From Synechococcus sp. SB0662_bin_14 (lineage in GTDB: Bacteria > Cyanobacteriota > Cyanobacteriia > PCC-6307 > Cyanobiaceae), in the NCBI GenBank assembly GCA_009840445.1, contig VXNS01000049.1, positions 1-32,021 of the forward strand: a DNA stretch of 32,021 nt. The letters are read 5' to 3'. Under the pieces are notes generated by a model. The model did not search any database and was not told the origin of the DNA. It worked only from the letters and a program-made list of their open reading frames with translations. Numbering within the stretch: the first letter of the stretch is position 1; every line of letters begins with the position of its first letter. Below are positions 24,881-32,021 of this stretch, piece by piece. The position numbers and the translations under genes were made by a program.

Positions 24881-26266
24881 CTACGACGGCTGAAGTTCAG
24901 CCGCGGCCAGGGAGGCCAACCGTCGGGACCAGTCTTCCACCATCCCTGTCTCCCTGGCTTCCACCATCACCCGCAACAGCGGCTCCGTGCCGCTGGCGCG
25001 AATCAAAACCCTGCTGTCCTGGCCCATGGCGGCTTCCGCAGCCGCAATCCCGTCTTGCAGACGGGAGTTATGTTTCCATTCCTCTCTTGCCCGCTGGTCC
25101 GGTAGTCTCACGTTCACCAATTTCTGGGGGTAGGGGTAGAAACTCTCCCCAGCCAATTCCGCTAGAGAGCGGTTGCTTTTGGCAATCAGTTGTGTCAACT
25201 GCAAGGCCGTCATCAAGCCGTCGCCGATGGCGTGGTGTTGCTTCCAAAGCACGTGACCCGACTGCTCGCCCCCCAGCGCTGCGCCGGTGCGTTCCATGGT
25301 GGCGTACACGTGCTGGTCCCCCACCGGAGTTTCCTCCAAGACCCCGCCCCGTGCCATCCAGGCCCGCCGAAAGCCCAGGTTGGCCATTTGGGTAATCACC
25401 AGACGATGCTCCGGCAGCCGGCCACAGCCATCCAGCATCCCGCCCCAGATGTACAAAATATGGTCCCCATCGACAGGCTGGCCCCGGTGATCCACCGCCA
25501 GGCAGCGGTCCGCATCCCCGTCAAACGCAATGCCCAGATCCGCCCCCTGCTCCACCACGGCCTGTTGCAACAGGTCCAGGGCGGTGCTGCCACAGCCCAC
25601 GTTGATCCGGTTGCCTTCCGGCTGGCCGTGGAGGGTGGTCACCTCCGCGCCAAACCGCTCAAACAGACCGACCGCGCAGGCGGTGGCCGCACCCCAGCAC
25701 AGATCCAGAACCACCCGTAAGCGTCGTCCCTGCCCAGGCTCCAACTGCCCCAGTAGTCCCTCTTCGTAGACCTTGAGAAGGTCATGGCGTGGGTGGCTGC
25801 TGCCCCCCGCATGGCATCCCAGGGGTGCTGAACGCTTCAGCCACCGCTCCAGCTCCCGCTGCCGGCGGCGGGGCAACTTGCAACCGTCCTGGGCAAACAC
25901 TTTGATGCCGTTGTCTGCCGGGGGGTTGTGGCTGGCGGAAATCATGAGTCCCCCTGCCGCCCGCTGGTGGCGGGTCAGCCAAGCCACTGCCGGGGTGGGG
26001 CAGAGGCCCAGATCCCACACCTCCCGCCCCGCCGCCAACAGGCCTGCCTGGAGGGCCGCCACCAGCATGGGGCTGCTCTCGCGGGAATCCCGACCCAGCA
26101 CCACAGGCCGGTCCCGGCCCAGCACGTGGCCACAGCCATAGCCCAACTGGAGCGCTAGGCTAGGCGTCAACTCGACCCCCACCCGCCCACGGATGCCGTC
26201 AGTCCCAAAGACCGGTGCGGGAGGCTCCACAGCCAATTCAGGTTCAGCGAGAAGCAGGTTGCCCAT
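24881..26266 (-). CDS. glmM: Phosphoglucosamine mutase
   Basis: Converts glucosamine-6-phosphate to glucosamine-1-phosphate for peptidoglycan and lipopolysaccharide precursors. The 461-residue product from ATG 26266 has FGTDGIRG near residue 20, the phosphoserine motif SASHNPPADNGIKVF (Ser112), metal-binding FDGDADRC, GGEQSGH and the phosphate-binding RASGTEPLLRVMVE near the end. The frame is open upstream to 26530, but that part is antisense to the transglycosylase gene and lacks family character. It is divergent from that gene. Confidence 0.96.
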   Translation of the reverse strand: MGNLLLAEPELAVEPPAPVFGTDGIRGRVGVELTPSLALQLGYGCGHVLGRDRPVVLGRDSRESSPMLVAALQAGLLAAGREVWDLGLCPTPAVAWLTRHQRAAGGLMISASHNPPADNGIKVFAQDGCKLPRRRQRELERWLKRSAPLGCHAGGSSHPRHDLLKVYEEGLLGQLEPGQGRRLRVVLDLCWGAATACAVGLFERFGAEVTTLHGQPEGNRINVGCGSTALDLLQQAVVEQGADLGIAFDGDADRCLAVDHRGQPVDGDHILYIWGGMLDGCGRLPEHRLVITQMANLGFRRAWMARGGVLEETPVGDQHVYATMERTGAALGGEQSGHVLWKQHHAIGDGLMTALQLTQLIAKSNRSLAELAGESFYPYPQKLVNVRLPDQRAREEWKHNSRLQDGIAAAEAAMGQDSRVLIRASGTEPLLRVMVEARETGMVEDWSRRLASLAAAELQPS

Positions 26267-26330
26267 AAGGCTCACAAGAAAACTCCCGTGGTTGGACCTT
26301 ACCCAACGGGACCAAGGGTCTGCCAGTCCG

Positions 26331-28184
26331 TTGGCGTTCCGCGTCAATGGTCGATATCCCGCTTCTTCTCTACTCGCCCGCAGGCGCGGGCGGCACGGCC
26401 TGCGGCTGGGGGTAGCCCTGCTGGGGGGCATCAGCCTGTTGAGCTTGGTCCTGCTGGTGGCGGGGCGCACTGTTCTGGCCCAACGCCCCCTCCTCAATCG
26501 CTGGAGCTCCCCGGCGCTGCTGCGCCGCACAGCCCGCTATAGCCCTGATCCGTCACGACGACGGCAAGCCCGCCTGGTGCTGGCGGCCGCATCAGACAGC
26601 CCGGACGAACAACGCTATTGGCTGGCGGGACAGGCTTGGGGCCAACACCGTGGCCTGCGGACAGAGCCCTCCGTGGTGCTGGCCCTGTCCGCCATGGCGG
26701 AGCAACGCCGCGGACGGAAGGACGGCGCAGAGGCCCATTGGCGCAGCCTGTTGCGTCGCTTCCCGAACACCCCGGCCAGTGCCGATGCCCGCTACTGGCT
26801 GGGGGAGCCTGGCGACGCCCTTCATCAAGAGCTGCTGGAACAGTTCCCGGCCCATCCATCCAGCCTGGCCTCGGCCCTCACCACAGCCCAAACCGCCGGT
26901 CCTCGCCAGTTGGACGGCGCCCTGCACCTGGCCCGCTGGGGACCACGGCAGGTGGGGAGTGAATACCTCCTGGCGAACCTCTGCTTCCAACAGGGGGGGC
27001 AGCTTCCCGCCGCTGCCGCCGCCGTCCTGGCGGATGCCCTGCTGCAGGTGGACAATCCCGGAGCGGCGGAGGCCTGCCAGCCTGGCGCTGCCGCGTCCGG
27101 CGGCGCCACGGACGATCCCTGGTCCACCATTCGTGAATTGCTGCTGCAGCGGTCCTGGTCCCAGGCCCGGCAGGCACTGGCCAGTGCCGCCGACAACCCC
27201 CGTCTCACCCTGGCGGAGGCCAGCCGCCTTGACTTTTGGCATGGTTTTGTCCAGCAGCAACTGGGGCAGCCCCAGGAGGCGCGGCGCCTCTGGCAGCGGG
27301 TCACCCGGTTGGCCCCGTGGAGCTATTACGGCTGGCGCAGCCAGGTGCGTCTTGGACAGGTGGGCTGGCCGTCTCCCCTGCAGCGGGTCCCCCCACGCTC
27401 CCCGGCGGCCTCTTTGGGGCGCACCAGACGAGACGATGCCGTGACCTGGTTGTGGAACACCGGCCTGGAGGTGCTGGCCTGGGAGCACTGGCGCCATTGG
27501 CGCGGCGCCAAGGCGCCCCAGGACCTGGACACGTTCTGGATCGAGGGGCAACTCCGTCTGGCCGTCATGGATCCCTGGATGGGGCTGGAGCAACTGGATG
27601 CCGCCAGTTGGAACCGTCCAGCCCATGAAGGTCAACTCCTGCCCCTTGAGCAGGTGCGTCACCCGATCTTCTATGGCCGGATTCTGAGGGCGGCAGCCCA
27701 GCGTTACGGACTCGACCCAGCCCTGTTGTTGGCCACGGCCCGTCAGGAAAGCCGTTTTCGGCCGGCTCAACGCTCTGTTGTGGGCGCCCTGGGCCTGCTC
27801 CAGCTCATGCCCGCCACAGCGGCCCAGCTTATGGCCAGCACGTCTGTTCCGGCGGAGTGGGCAGACCAGAACCTGGAGACCCAACTCCTGGATGCCGAGA
27901 TCAATGCAGACCTGGGGGCCCGTTATTTGGCGCAGCAGTTGCGGAACTGGCGCCAGCAGCCCATTCCCGCCATTGCCAGCTACAACGCCGGGCCTGGGGC
28001 AGTGGCCAGTTGGGGCACGGACAGCCTGGAAGAGCAGCCGGAACTGTGGATCGAGGCCATCCCCTACGAGGAAACCCGCCTCTACGTCAAAACGGTTCTG
28101 GGATCCTGGTGGGCCTATAGCTGTCTCCACGGCACACCCTGCTTTCCATCAACGCAACAGGGGCTGGGCAGGGCCAGGCGGTGA
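26331..28184 (+). CDS. Slt-type soluble lytic murein transglycosylase
   Basis: Cleaves peptidoglycan glycan strands to 1,6-anhydro products in the periplasm. The roughly 617-residue protein has a basic N-terminus and a membrane/signal segment (LGVALLGGISLLSLVLLVAG). A long helical Ala/Leu/Gln-rich superhelix of TPR-like repeats follows. The C-terminal SLT domain has catalytic Glu473 in ARQESRF, then GALGLLQLMPATA, and ASYNAGPGAV. The start is uncertain: TTG 26331 or TTG 26292; an upstream ATG at 26193 would overlap glmM antisense. Confidence 0.9.
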   Translation: MAFRVNGRYPASSLLARRRGRHGLRLGVALLGGISLLSLVLLVAGRTVLAQRPLLNRWSSPALLRRTARYSPDPSRRRQARLVLAAASDSPDEQRYWLAGQAWGQHRGLRTEPSVVLALSAMAEQRRGRKDGAEAHWRSLLRRFPNTPASADARYWLGEPGDALHQELLEQFPAHPSSLASALTTAQTAGPRQLDGALHLARWGPRQVGSEYLLANLCFQQGGQLPAAAAAVLADALLQVDNPGAAEACQPGAAASGGATDDPWSTIRELLLQRSWSQARQALASAADNPRLTLAEASRLDFWHGFVQQQLGQPQEARRLWQRVTRLAPWSYYGWRSQVRLGQVGWPSPLQRVPPRSPAASLGRTRRDDAVTWLWNTGLEVLAWEHWRHWRGAKAPQDLDTFWIEGQLRLAVMDPWMGLEQLDAASWNRPAHEGQLLPLEQVRHPIFYGRILRAAAQRYGLDPALLLATARQESRFRPAQRSVVGALGLLQLMPATAAQLMASTSVPAEWADQNLETQLLDAEINADLGARYLAQQLRNWRQQPIPAIASYNAGPGAVASWGTDSLEEQPELWIEAIPYEETRLYVKTVLGSWWAYSCLHGTPCFPSTQQGLGRARR

Positions 28185-28186
28185 GG

Positions 28187-28633
28187 TCACCCCTGGACGC
28201 GGCGGCGGGCCTTGCTGTCCGACGGGGCCGGCAGGTTCAGACGAATGGCCCCCAGAGGGCAACTGGGAATGCATTGCTCGCACACCACACAGCGGCGGGC
28301 TTCAAACTGGAGCTTCCAATGGGGCCGTTGCATGTGCAGCGCGCCGGTGGGACAGACCGTGGTGCAGATGCCGCAATCCACACAGCGGTCCGGGTCAATG
28401 CTGAGTTGGCCCACCGCCGTGGTGACCACCAACCCCTGCTGCCGCAGCCATGCTGTCGCAGCCGCCAGGTCGTCAATGTCTCCCGCCAGTTCCACCACCA
28501 TCACCCCCTCCTGGTTGGGGCCGATCTGGGCGCGGATGATTTTGGAAGCCACGTCGTAGTCGATGGCCAGCCGGTAGGTGATGGGCTGGTTCAAGGCTTC
28601 CCGAGGCAGGCTCAACGTCAATCGCTGCTTCAT
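28187..28633 (-). CDS. NIL-domain 4Fe-4S ferredoxin
   Basis: The 148-residue protein has an N-terminal NIL domain (about residues 5-75; ISR-like hydrophobic pattern VMVVELAGDID) and two complete 4Fe-4S motifs: Cys84/87/90/94 in CVDCGICTTVC-P and Cys115/118/121/125 in CVVCEQCIPSC-P. It is probably an electron carrier. NIL domains elsewhere bind small ligands such as methionine, and the role here is unknown. ATG start. The stop lies two bases from the convergent transglycosylase stop. Confidence 0.88.
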   Translation of the reverse strand: MKQRLTLSLPREALNQPITYRLAIDYDVASKIIRAQIGPNQEGVMVVELAGDIDDLAAATAWLRQQGLVVTTAVGQLSIDPDRCVDCGICTTVCPTGALHMQRPHWKLQFEARRCVVCEQCIPSCPLGAIRLNLPAPSDSKARRRVQG

Positions 28634-29129
28634 GACGAGCCAAGCGCTGACACGAGCCTAGGATCGGAACTCGTCAACCGTGGGGGAGATCCCCCTCGGC
28701 AGGGAGAGCGTCCCAAGAAGCCTTCAGGAGCGGGATGGGGACTTGGATCTCCTGATCCAGAGTTCGATTCAGGGAAGGGGAAGGTAAACTTCTGCTTCTA
28801 AGGAGCATCCGGGTATCAAAAGTTACTAGGGCGCATGACCAAACGGGGCGATTGCTTCTCAGGCCCTTGCAAGGGGCCTCCTGAAAAGGTTGAATTGGCT
28901 ATTAAGATTGGCTAACGAAACCATTGGAGAATCCTCCTTGCCTTGCCCCACTGCTCGGCTTTTTGAAAAACCCTGCCTCAATAACCATGCCTAATCACGA
29001 ACAGAGCAAGCTAGGGGAGCAGCATCCTCGTTTCAGAAGGCGGGGCAGGCATGGGCGGACCTGTGGGAACGGTTCCAATCGGGTCAATGTTTCACCCTCG
29101 GGATTGCCCCAACTCGGTAAGCTTTCTGC
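28634..29129. other. Intergenic stretch without a recognised gene
   Basis: About 500 bases. I see a tight GGGGG/CCCCC hairpin with a four-base loop near 28682-28695, a CCCTTGCAAGGG palindrome inside AGGCCC/GGGCCT at 28861-28879, and a GGATC/GATCC hairpin near 28745. Short open frames exist on both strands but carry no conserved features. No tRNA or known riboswitch is recognised. Confidence 0.6.
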
Positions 29130-29135
29130 TATAAT
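29130..29135 (+). promoter_or_regulatory. Perfect -10 element TATAAT upstream of the surface-protein gene
   Basis: TATAAT directly abuts the CGGAT repeat array. The only -35-like hexamer is TTGCCC at 29104-29109, at a long 20-base spacing, so promoter strength is doubtful. A start point about seven bases on would fall in the repeat array. Confidence 0.5.
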
Positions 29136-29168
29136 CGGATCGGATCGGATCGGATCGGATCGGATCGG
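29136..29168. repeat. Pentanucleotide tandem repeat (CGGAT)6 plus CGG
   Basis: Six perfect CGGAT units run from 29136 to 29165, followed by CGG, ending five bases before the ATG of the large exported protein. It lies between a TATAAT box and the start codon. Confidence 0.97.
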
Positions 29169-29173
29169 CGGCC

Positions 29174-32021
29174 ATGAGGAGTCCGTCCGCTCCATGGCGC
29201 CGCTATCTGGGGTGTCTGCCGTTGGCCCTGGGCTTGGCGACAAAACAACCGCGCCGCCCCCCTGCTAACACATGCACAACAGGCGGCCCCGGTGGCGCGT
29301 TCTTCCTGGCGCCGCTGCTGGCGCTGCCCTTCCTCGCCCTCGCCCCGGACGCCGCCGCAGAAGCACGTTTGATCAGCAACCTAGGCCAGCCGACACTTAC
29401 TAGTCTAATTGTTACCCTCGGAAATGCTGACTTAGCCCAGAGCTTCACGACCGGGGGCGACGCCCTTACCGTCAGAAGGGTTGATGTCCCATTCAGTAGG
29501 TTCGGGTCGCCAACCGCGGGGGGATTGACCGTGAAGATTGTGGGTGCTTCCGGTAGCAAGCCGGGCACCACCGTTGTGGGTACCTTGACGAATCCCACCT
29601 TTTCCACCGTTAATAACGGCGCGGGCACATATGCGTTTACGTCGTCGTCGGGCATTATGCTCGCGGCGAATACCACGTATTTCGTGTTTCTGGATTCTTC
29701 CTCCTCCGCCTTACGCGTTCCATTAACTACTACTAGTACAGCCACGGATGCGAGTAACCTAGGTGCCGGGACGATCGGGGCTACTTCTACCAAAGGGCGG
29801 AGCGTGGGCGCCTGGGTCAGTTTGAACCGTCAGCTAAAGATCGGCATTTATGGTACGATCAACGGCGTGGATCATCTTTCCCTTGGTGCGCCGAATCCGG
29901 CCTCAGTGAACGAAGGGACCGGTGACGGGGCCACTTCGGTACTTGACTTCACCTGGACGGGGAGTGGGAACACGTCAGCAGCTTACGTATACATCAAGGC
30001 TGGCGGCACAGCTAGTTATCAGGCGAACGACTTTGATCTATCCGTTCTACTGGATGGTGCTCAGAGGAGGTCTGGCTTGGCGTGCTGCACCAAACAGGGG
30101 GAGTTCTCGGTTGCGCTTAAAGGGAAAAAGAGCTTCAAGTTGTACGTGAAGGGCTTACGAGATCGGATATCGCCGGAGGCCGACGAGACTGTGGAGTTGA
30201 GCCTTTCCAGAGTGTTTGGCGTTGGAGTGCCGTCGAGACTGACCATCAACAAAGACACGCGCACAATCACGATCAAGAACTCGGATCCCCCGCCCCTACC
30301 TCCACCCCCCACGCCGGTGGCGCAGTTCGCTGCCGCCACATCCAGCGCGGCGGAGAACGCGGGTACCCGGAACGTGCAGGTGAACCTGAATCCCCCGCCC
30401 GCGTCGCCCATCACGCTGGATTACACCGTGAGCGGCACGGCGGTGGCGGGCAGCGGCAACGACTTCACCATTACGGGTTCCGGCTCGGTGTCCGTGCCCG
30501 CCAACACAACAAGCGTGAACATCCCGGTGGCCATCCTCGACGATAGCGATGACGAGAACGACGAGACGGTGATTCTGACGCTGTCGGACGGCAACGGCTA
30601 CAGGGTGGGCTCCACGAATGTCCACACCCTCACCATCACGGACAACGACGGCAACACCGCACCGACGGTAGACAACGTCATCACCAACCAGAGTGCGACA
30701 GCGGGCACGGCGTTCAGCTATGCGTTTCCAGCCAATACCTTCAACGATGCCGATGGTGACACGCTGAGCTACACGGCCACGAAGGGTGACGGCAGTGCCC
30801 TACCCACTTGGTTGACTTTTGCTCCTGCTACCCGCACCTTCAGCGGCACGCCTGCATCAGGTGACGTGGGCACCCTGACAGTGAAGGTGACTGCCAGCGA
30901 CGGCAACGGCGGCACGGTCTCCGACAGCTTCGACATCGTGGTGAGTGCGGCTGGCACGCCGGTGGCCCAGTTCGCGTTGTCCGTGTCGAGGGCGGCGGAG
31001 AACGCGGGTACCCGGAACGTGCAGGTGAACCTGAATCCCCCGCCCACGTCGCCCATCACGCTGGTTTACACCGTGGGCGGCACGGCGGTGGCGGGCAGCG
31101 GCAACGACTTCACCATTACGGGTTCCGGCTCGGTGTCCGTGCCCGCCAACACAGCAAGCGTGAACATCCCGGTGGCCATCCTCGACGATGGCGATGACGA
31201 GAGCGACGAGACCGTGGTGTTGACCCTGAGCGGCAGCGGCACCGGCTACACGGTGGGCTCCACGAGCGTCCACACCCTCACCATCACGGACAACGACGGC
31301 GGCGGCGATGGCGGTGGTGGTAATGGTGGTGGTGGTGGTGCCGGGAATAGCGATGGCAGTACCGGCAATGATGCTGGCGGTGGCGATGGTGGTAACACCG
31401 GTGATGGCGTCACCGCAAAGCCCACGGTCAGCATCAGCGGCGGCAGTACCGTCACCGAGGGGGAGGCTGCGGTGTTCAACCTGAGCCGCAGCGGCGCCGT
31501 CACGGCAGCACTGACCGTGCTGCTGGACGTATCGGAGAACGAAGCGGAGGGTCAGGACTTCGTGACCCCTGCCAACCAGGGCAACCAGCAGGTGGTCATT
31601 CCAGCGGGCGCCACGACAGCGACCTACAGAGTATCAACGGACGACGACGCTGTGGACGAACCGGACGGCGCGGTGACCGTGGCGTTACGCAGCAGCACGG
31701 CCTACGACAACGGTGCGACCGCCACAGCGGTGGTGAGGGTGAGCGACAACGACACGGCGGGGCTGTTGCTCTCCACCTCCCGTCTGAGAATGGGTAAAGG
31801 CGGCAGCGCCTCCTACACCGTGGCCCTCTCCAGCCAACCCCCTGCCGGGGACGTGGTGACGGTGCAGATCAGCAGTCAGCAGGGGACAGGGTTGACAGTG
31901 GATACGGATGCCACCATGGCGGGCAACCAGAACACGGTCACCTTCGACAGCCTCCAACTGGAACGTTCCCCAGAGGGTGACGGTCACTGCGCCCCAGCGG
32001 GCAGTCAGCGGCAGGCTCAGC
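29174..32021 (+). CDS. Large exported Calx-beta/cadherin-like repeat protein, partial
   Basis: Open to the window end, about 949 codons so far. In order: a hydrophobic export-type stretch at residues 41-60 (FFLAPLLALPFLALAP) placed unusually far from the ATG; a choice-of-anchor-like beta domain (about 65-230, with ANTTYFVFL); a degenerate Calx-beta-like unit (about 231-370) ending in a Pro-rich linker; a Calx-beta unit (380-492); a dystroglycan-type cadherin-like/putative Ig unit (494-592, LSYTATKGDG...FSGTPASGDVG); a second Calx-beta unit nearly identical to the first (595-709); a Gly/Asp linker; a third Calx-beta (749-861); and a further repeat. DNDG/DDxDxE acidic calcium-type loops recur. 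It is probably a cell-surface or secreted adhesin. The reading frame appears broken near 31950, and perhaps near 29300. Confidence 0.82.
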   Translation, partial: MRSPSAPWRRYLGCLPLALGLATKQPRRPPANTCTTGGPGGAFFLAPLLALPFLALAPDAAAEARLISNLGQPTLTSLIVTLGNADLAQSFTTGGDALTVRRVDVPFSRFGSPTAGGLTVKIVGASGSKPGTTVVGTLTNPTFSTVNNGAGTYAFTSSSGIMLAANTTYFVFLDSSSSALRVPLTTTSTATDASNLGAGTIGATSTKGRSVGAWVSLNRQLKIGIYGTINGVDHLSLGAPNPASVNEGTGDGATSVLDFTWTGSGNTSAAYVYIKAGGTASYQANDFDLSVLLDGAQRRSGLACCTKQGEFSVALKGKKSFKLYVKGLRDRISPEADETVELSLSRVFGVGVPSRLTINKDTRTITIKNSDPPPLPPPPTPVAQFAAATSSAAENAGTRNVQVNLNPPPASPITLDYTVSGTAVAGSGNDFTITGSGSVSVPANTTSVNIPVAILDDSDDENDETVILTLSDGNGYRVGSTNVHTLTITDNDGNTAPTVDNVITNQSATAGTAFSYAFPANTFNDADGDTLSYTATKGDGSALPTWLTFAPATRTFSGTPASGDVGTLTVKVTASDGNGGTVSDSFDIVVSAAGTPVAQFALSVSRAAENAGTRNVQVNLNPPPTSPITLVYTVGGTAVAGSGNDFTITGSGSVSVPANTASVNIPVAILDDGDDESDETVVLTLSGSGTGYTVGSTSVHTLTITDNDGGGDGGGGNGGGGGAGNSDGSTGNDAGGGDGGNTGDGVTAKPTVSISGGSTVTEGEAAVFNLSRSGAVTAALTVLLDVSENEAEGQDFVTPANQGNQQVVIPAGATTATYRVSTDDDAVDEPDGAVTVALRSSTAYDNGATATAVVRVSDNDTAGLLLSTSRLRMGKGGSASYTVALSSQPPAGDVVTVQISSQQGTGLTVDTDATMAGNQNTVTFDSLQLERSPEGDGHCAPAGSQRQAQ

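Noticed and set aside
26267-26530. Longer N-terminus for glmM
   Set aside because: It overlaps the transglycosylase signal region antisense and lacks phosphoglucosamine mutase similarity.
28740-28785. tRNA T-arm-like string agttcgattc
   Set aside because: The flanking bases do not form a five-pair T-stem, and no matching anticodon or acceptor stems are found around it.
28861-28879. Palindrome AGGCCC...GGGCCT as a transcription terminator
   Set aside because: No T-run follows on either strand, and it is more than 200 bases from the nearest gene end.
1-32021. CRISPR array, prophage or insertion sequence
   Set aside because: No regularly spaced repeats with unique spacers, no transposase, integrase or phage structural genes were seen. 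The tandem repeats present are too short or contiguous.

Overview
The window reads as a GC-rich chromosome segment of a marine picocyanobacterium of the Synechococcus lineage. The markers are an allophycocyanin beta-18 (apcF) gene, the cyanobacterial regulator SipA, glnA behind an NtcA-type promoter, a glcD-glcF glycolate dehydrogenase pair, and rplS beside tRNA-Trp, the order seen upstream of secE-nusG in picocyanobacteria. A host-associated relative such as 'Candidatus Synechococcus spongiarum' is my best guess, because of the large Calx-beta/cadherin-like surface protein, the defence genes and the gene decay. That is inference and no marker settles it.

Layout. 1-7.0 kb: tRNA-Trp (cut by the window edge) and rplS; a PepSY-type membrane protein; map; an SDR oxidoreductase; a forward run of a small hypothetical gene, a BioD/DRTGG phosphotransacetylase-like gene, a DprA-like gene and a 32-residue membrane peptide; then xthA-hemL on the minus strand. 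7.0-10.4 kb: a small secreted protein followed by glcD and glcF. 10.4-11.2 kb: a broken accessory patch in which an acidic small gene overlaps a HEPN-like gene whose end has been lost by fusion to the tail of a GIY-YIG nuclease gene. 11.3-14.3 kb: sipA, bioY, lspA and a membrane-linked DUF697 GTPase.

14.2-19.6 kb is the main accessory region. It is a defence cassette on the minus strand: a COG1743 DNA methylase with zinc ribbons, an overlapping PD-(D/E)XK nuclease gene, and a GmrSD-like DUF262/DUF1524 gene interrupted by an in-frame TAA. It lies between two diverged copies of the same chromosomal sequence. The right copy is an intact small membrane protein gene beside an intact PLP decarboxylase gene. 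The left copy is a deleted remnant of the same two genes.

19.6-28.6 kb returns to housekeeping genes: a group II PLP decarboxylase, tadA, an alanine/serine-glyoxylate aminotransferase, apcF, glnA, glmM, a Slt-type lytic transglycosylase and a NIL/4Fe-4S ferredoxin. After about 500 bases without a clear gene, 29.1 kb to the window end holds the start of a very large repetitive exported protein. A pentanucleotide tandem repeat lies just before its start codon, and there are hints of frameshifts inside it.

Functionally, GlcD/GlcF and the class V aminotransferase are consecutive photorespiratory steps. GlmM and Slt act in peptidoglycan supply and turnover. GlnA, under NtcA control, is the nitrogen-assimilation gene.
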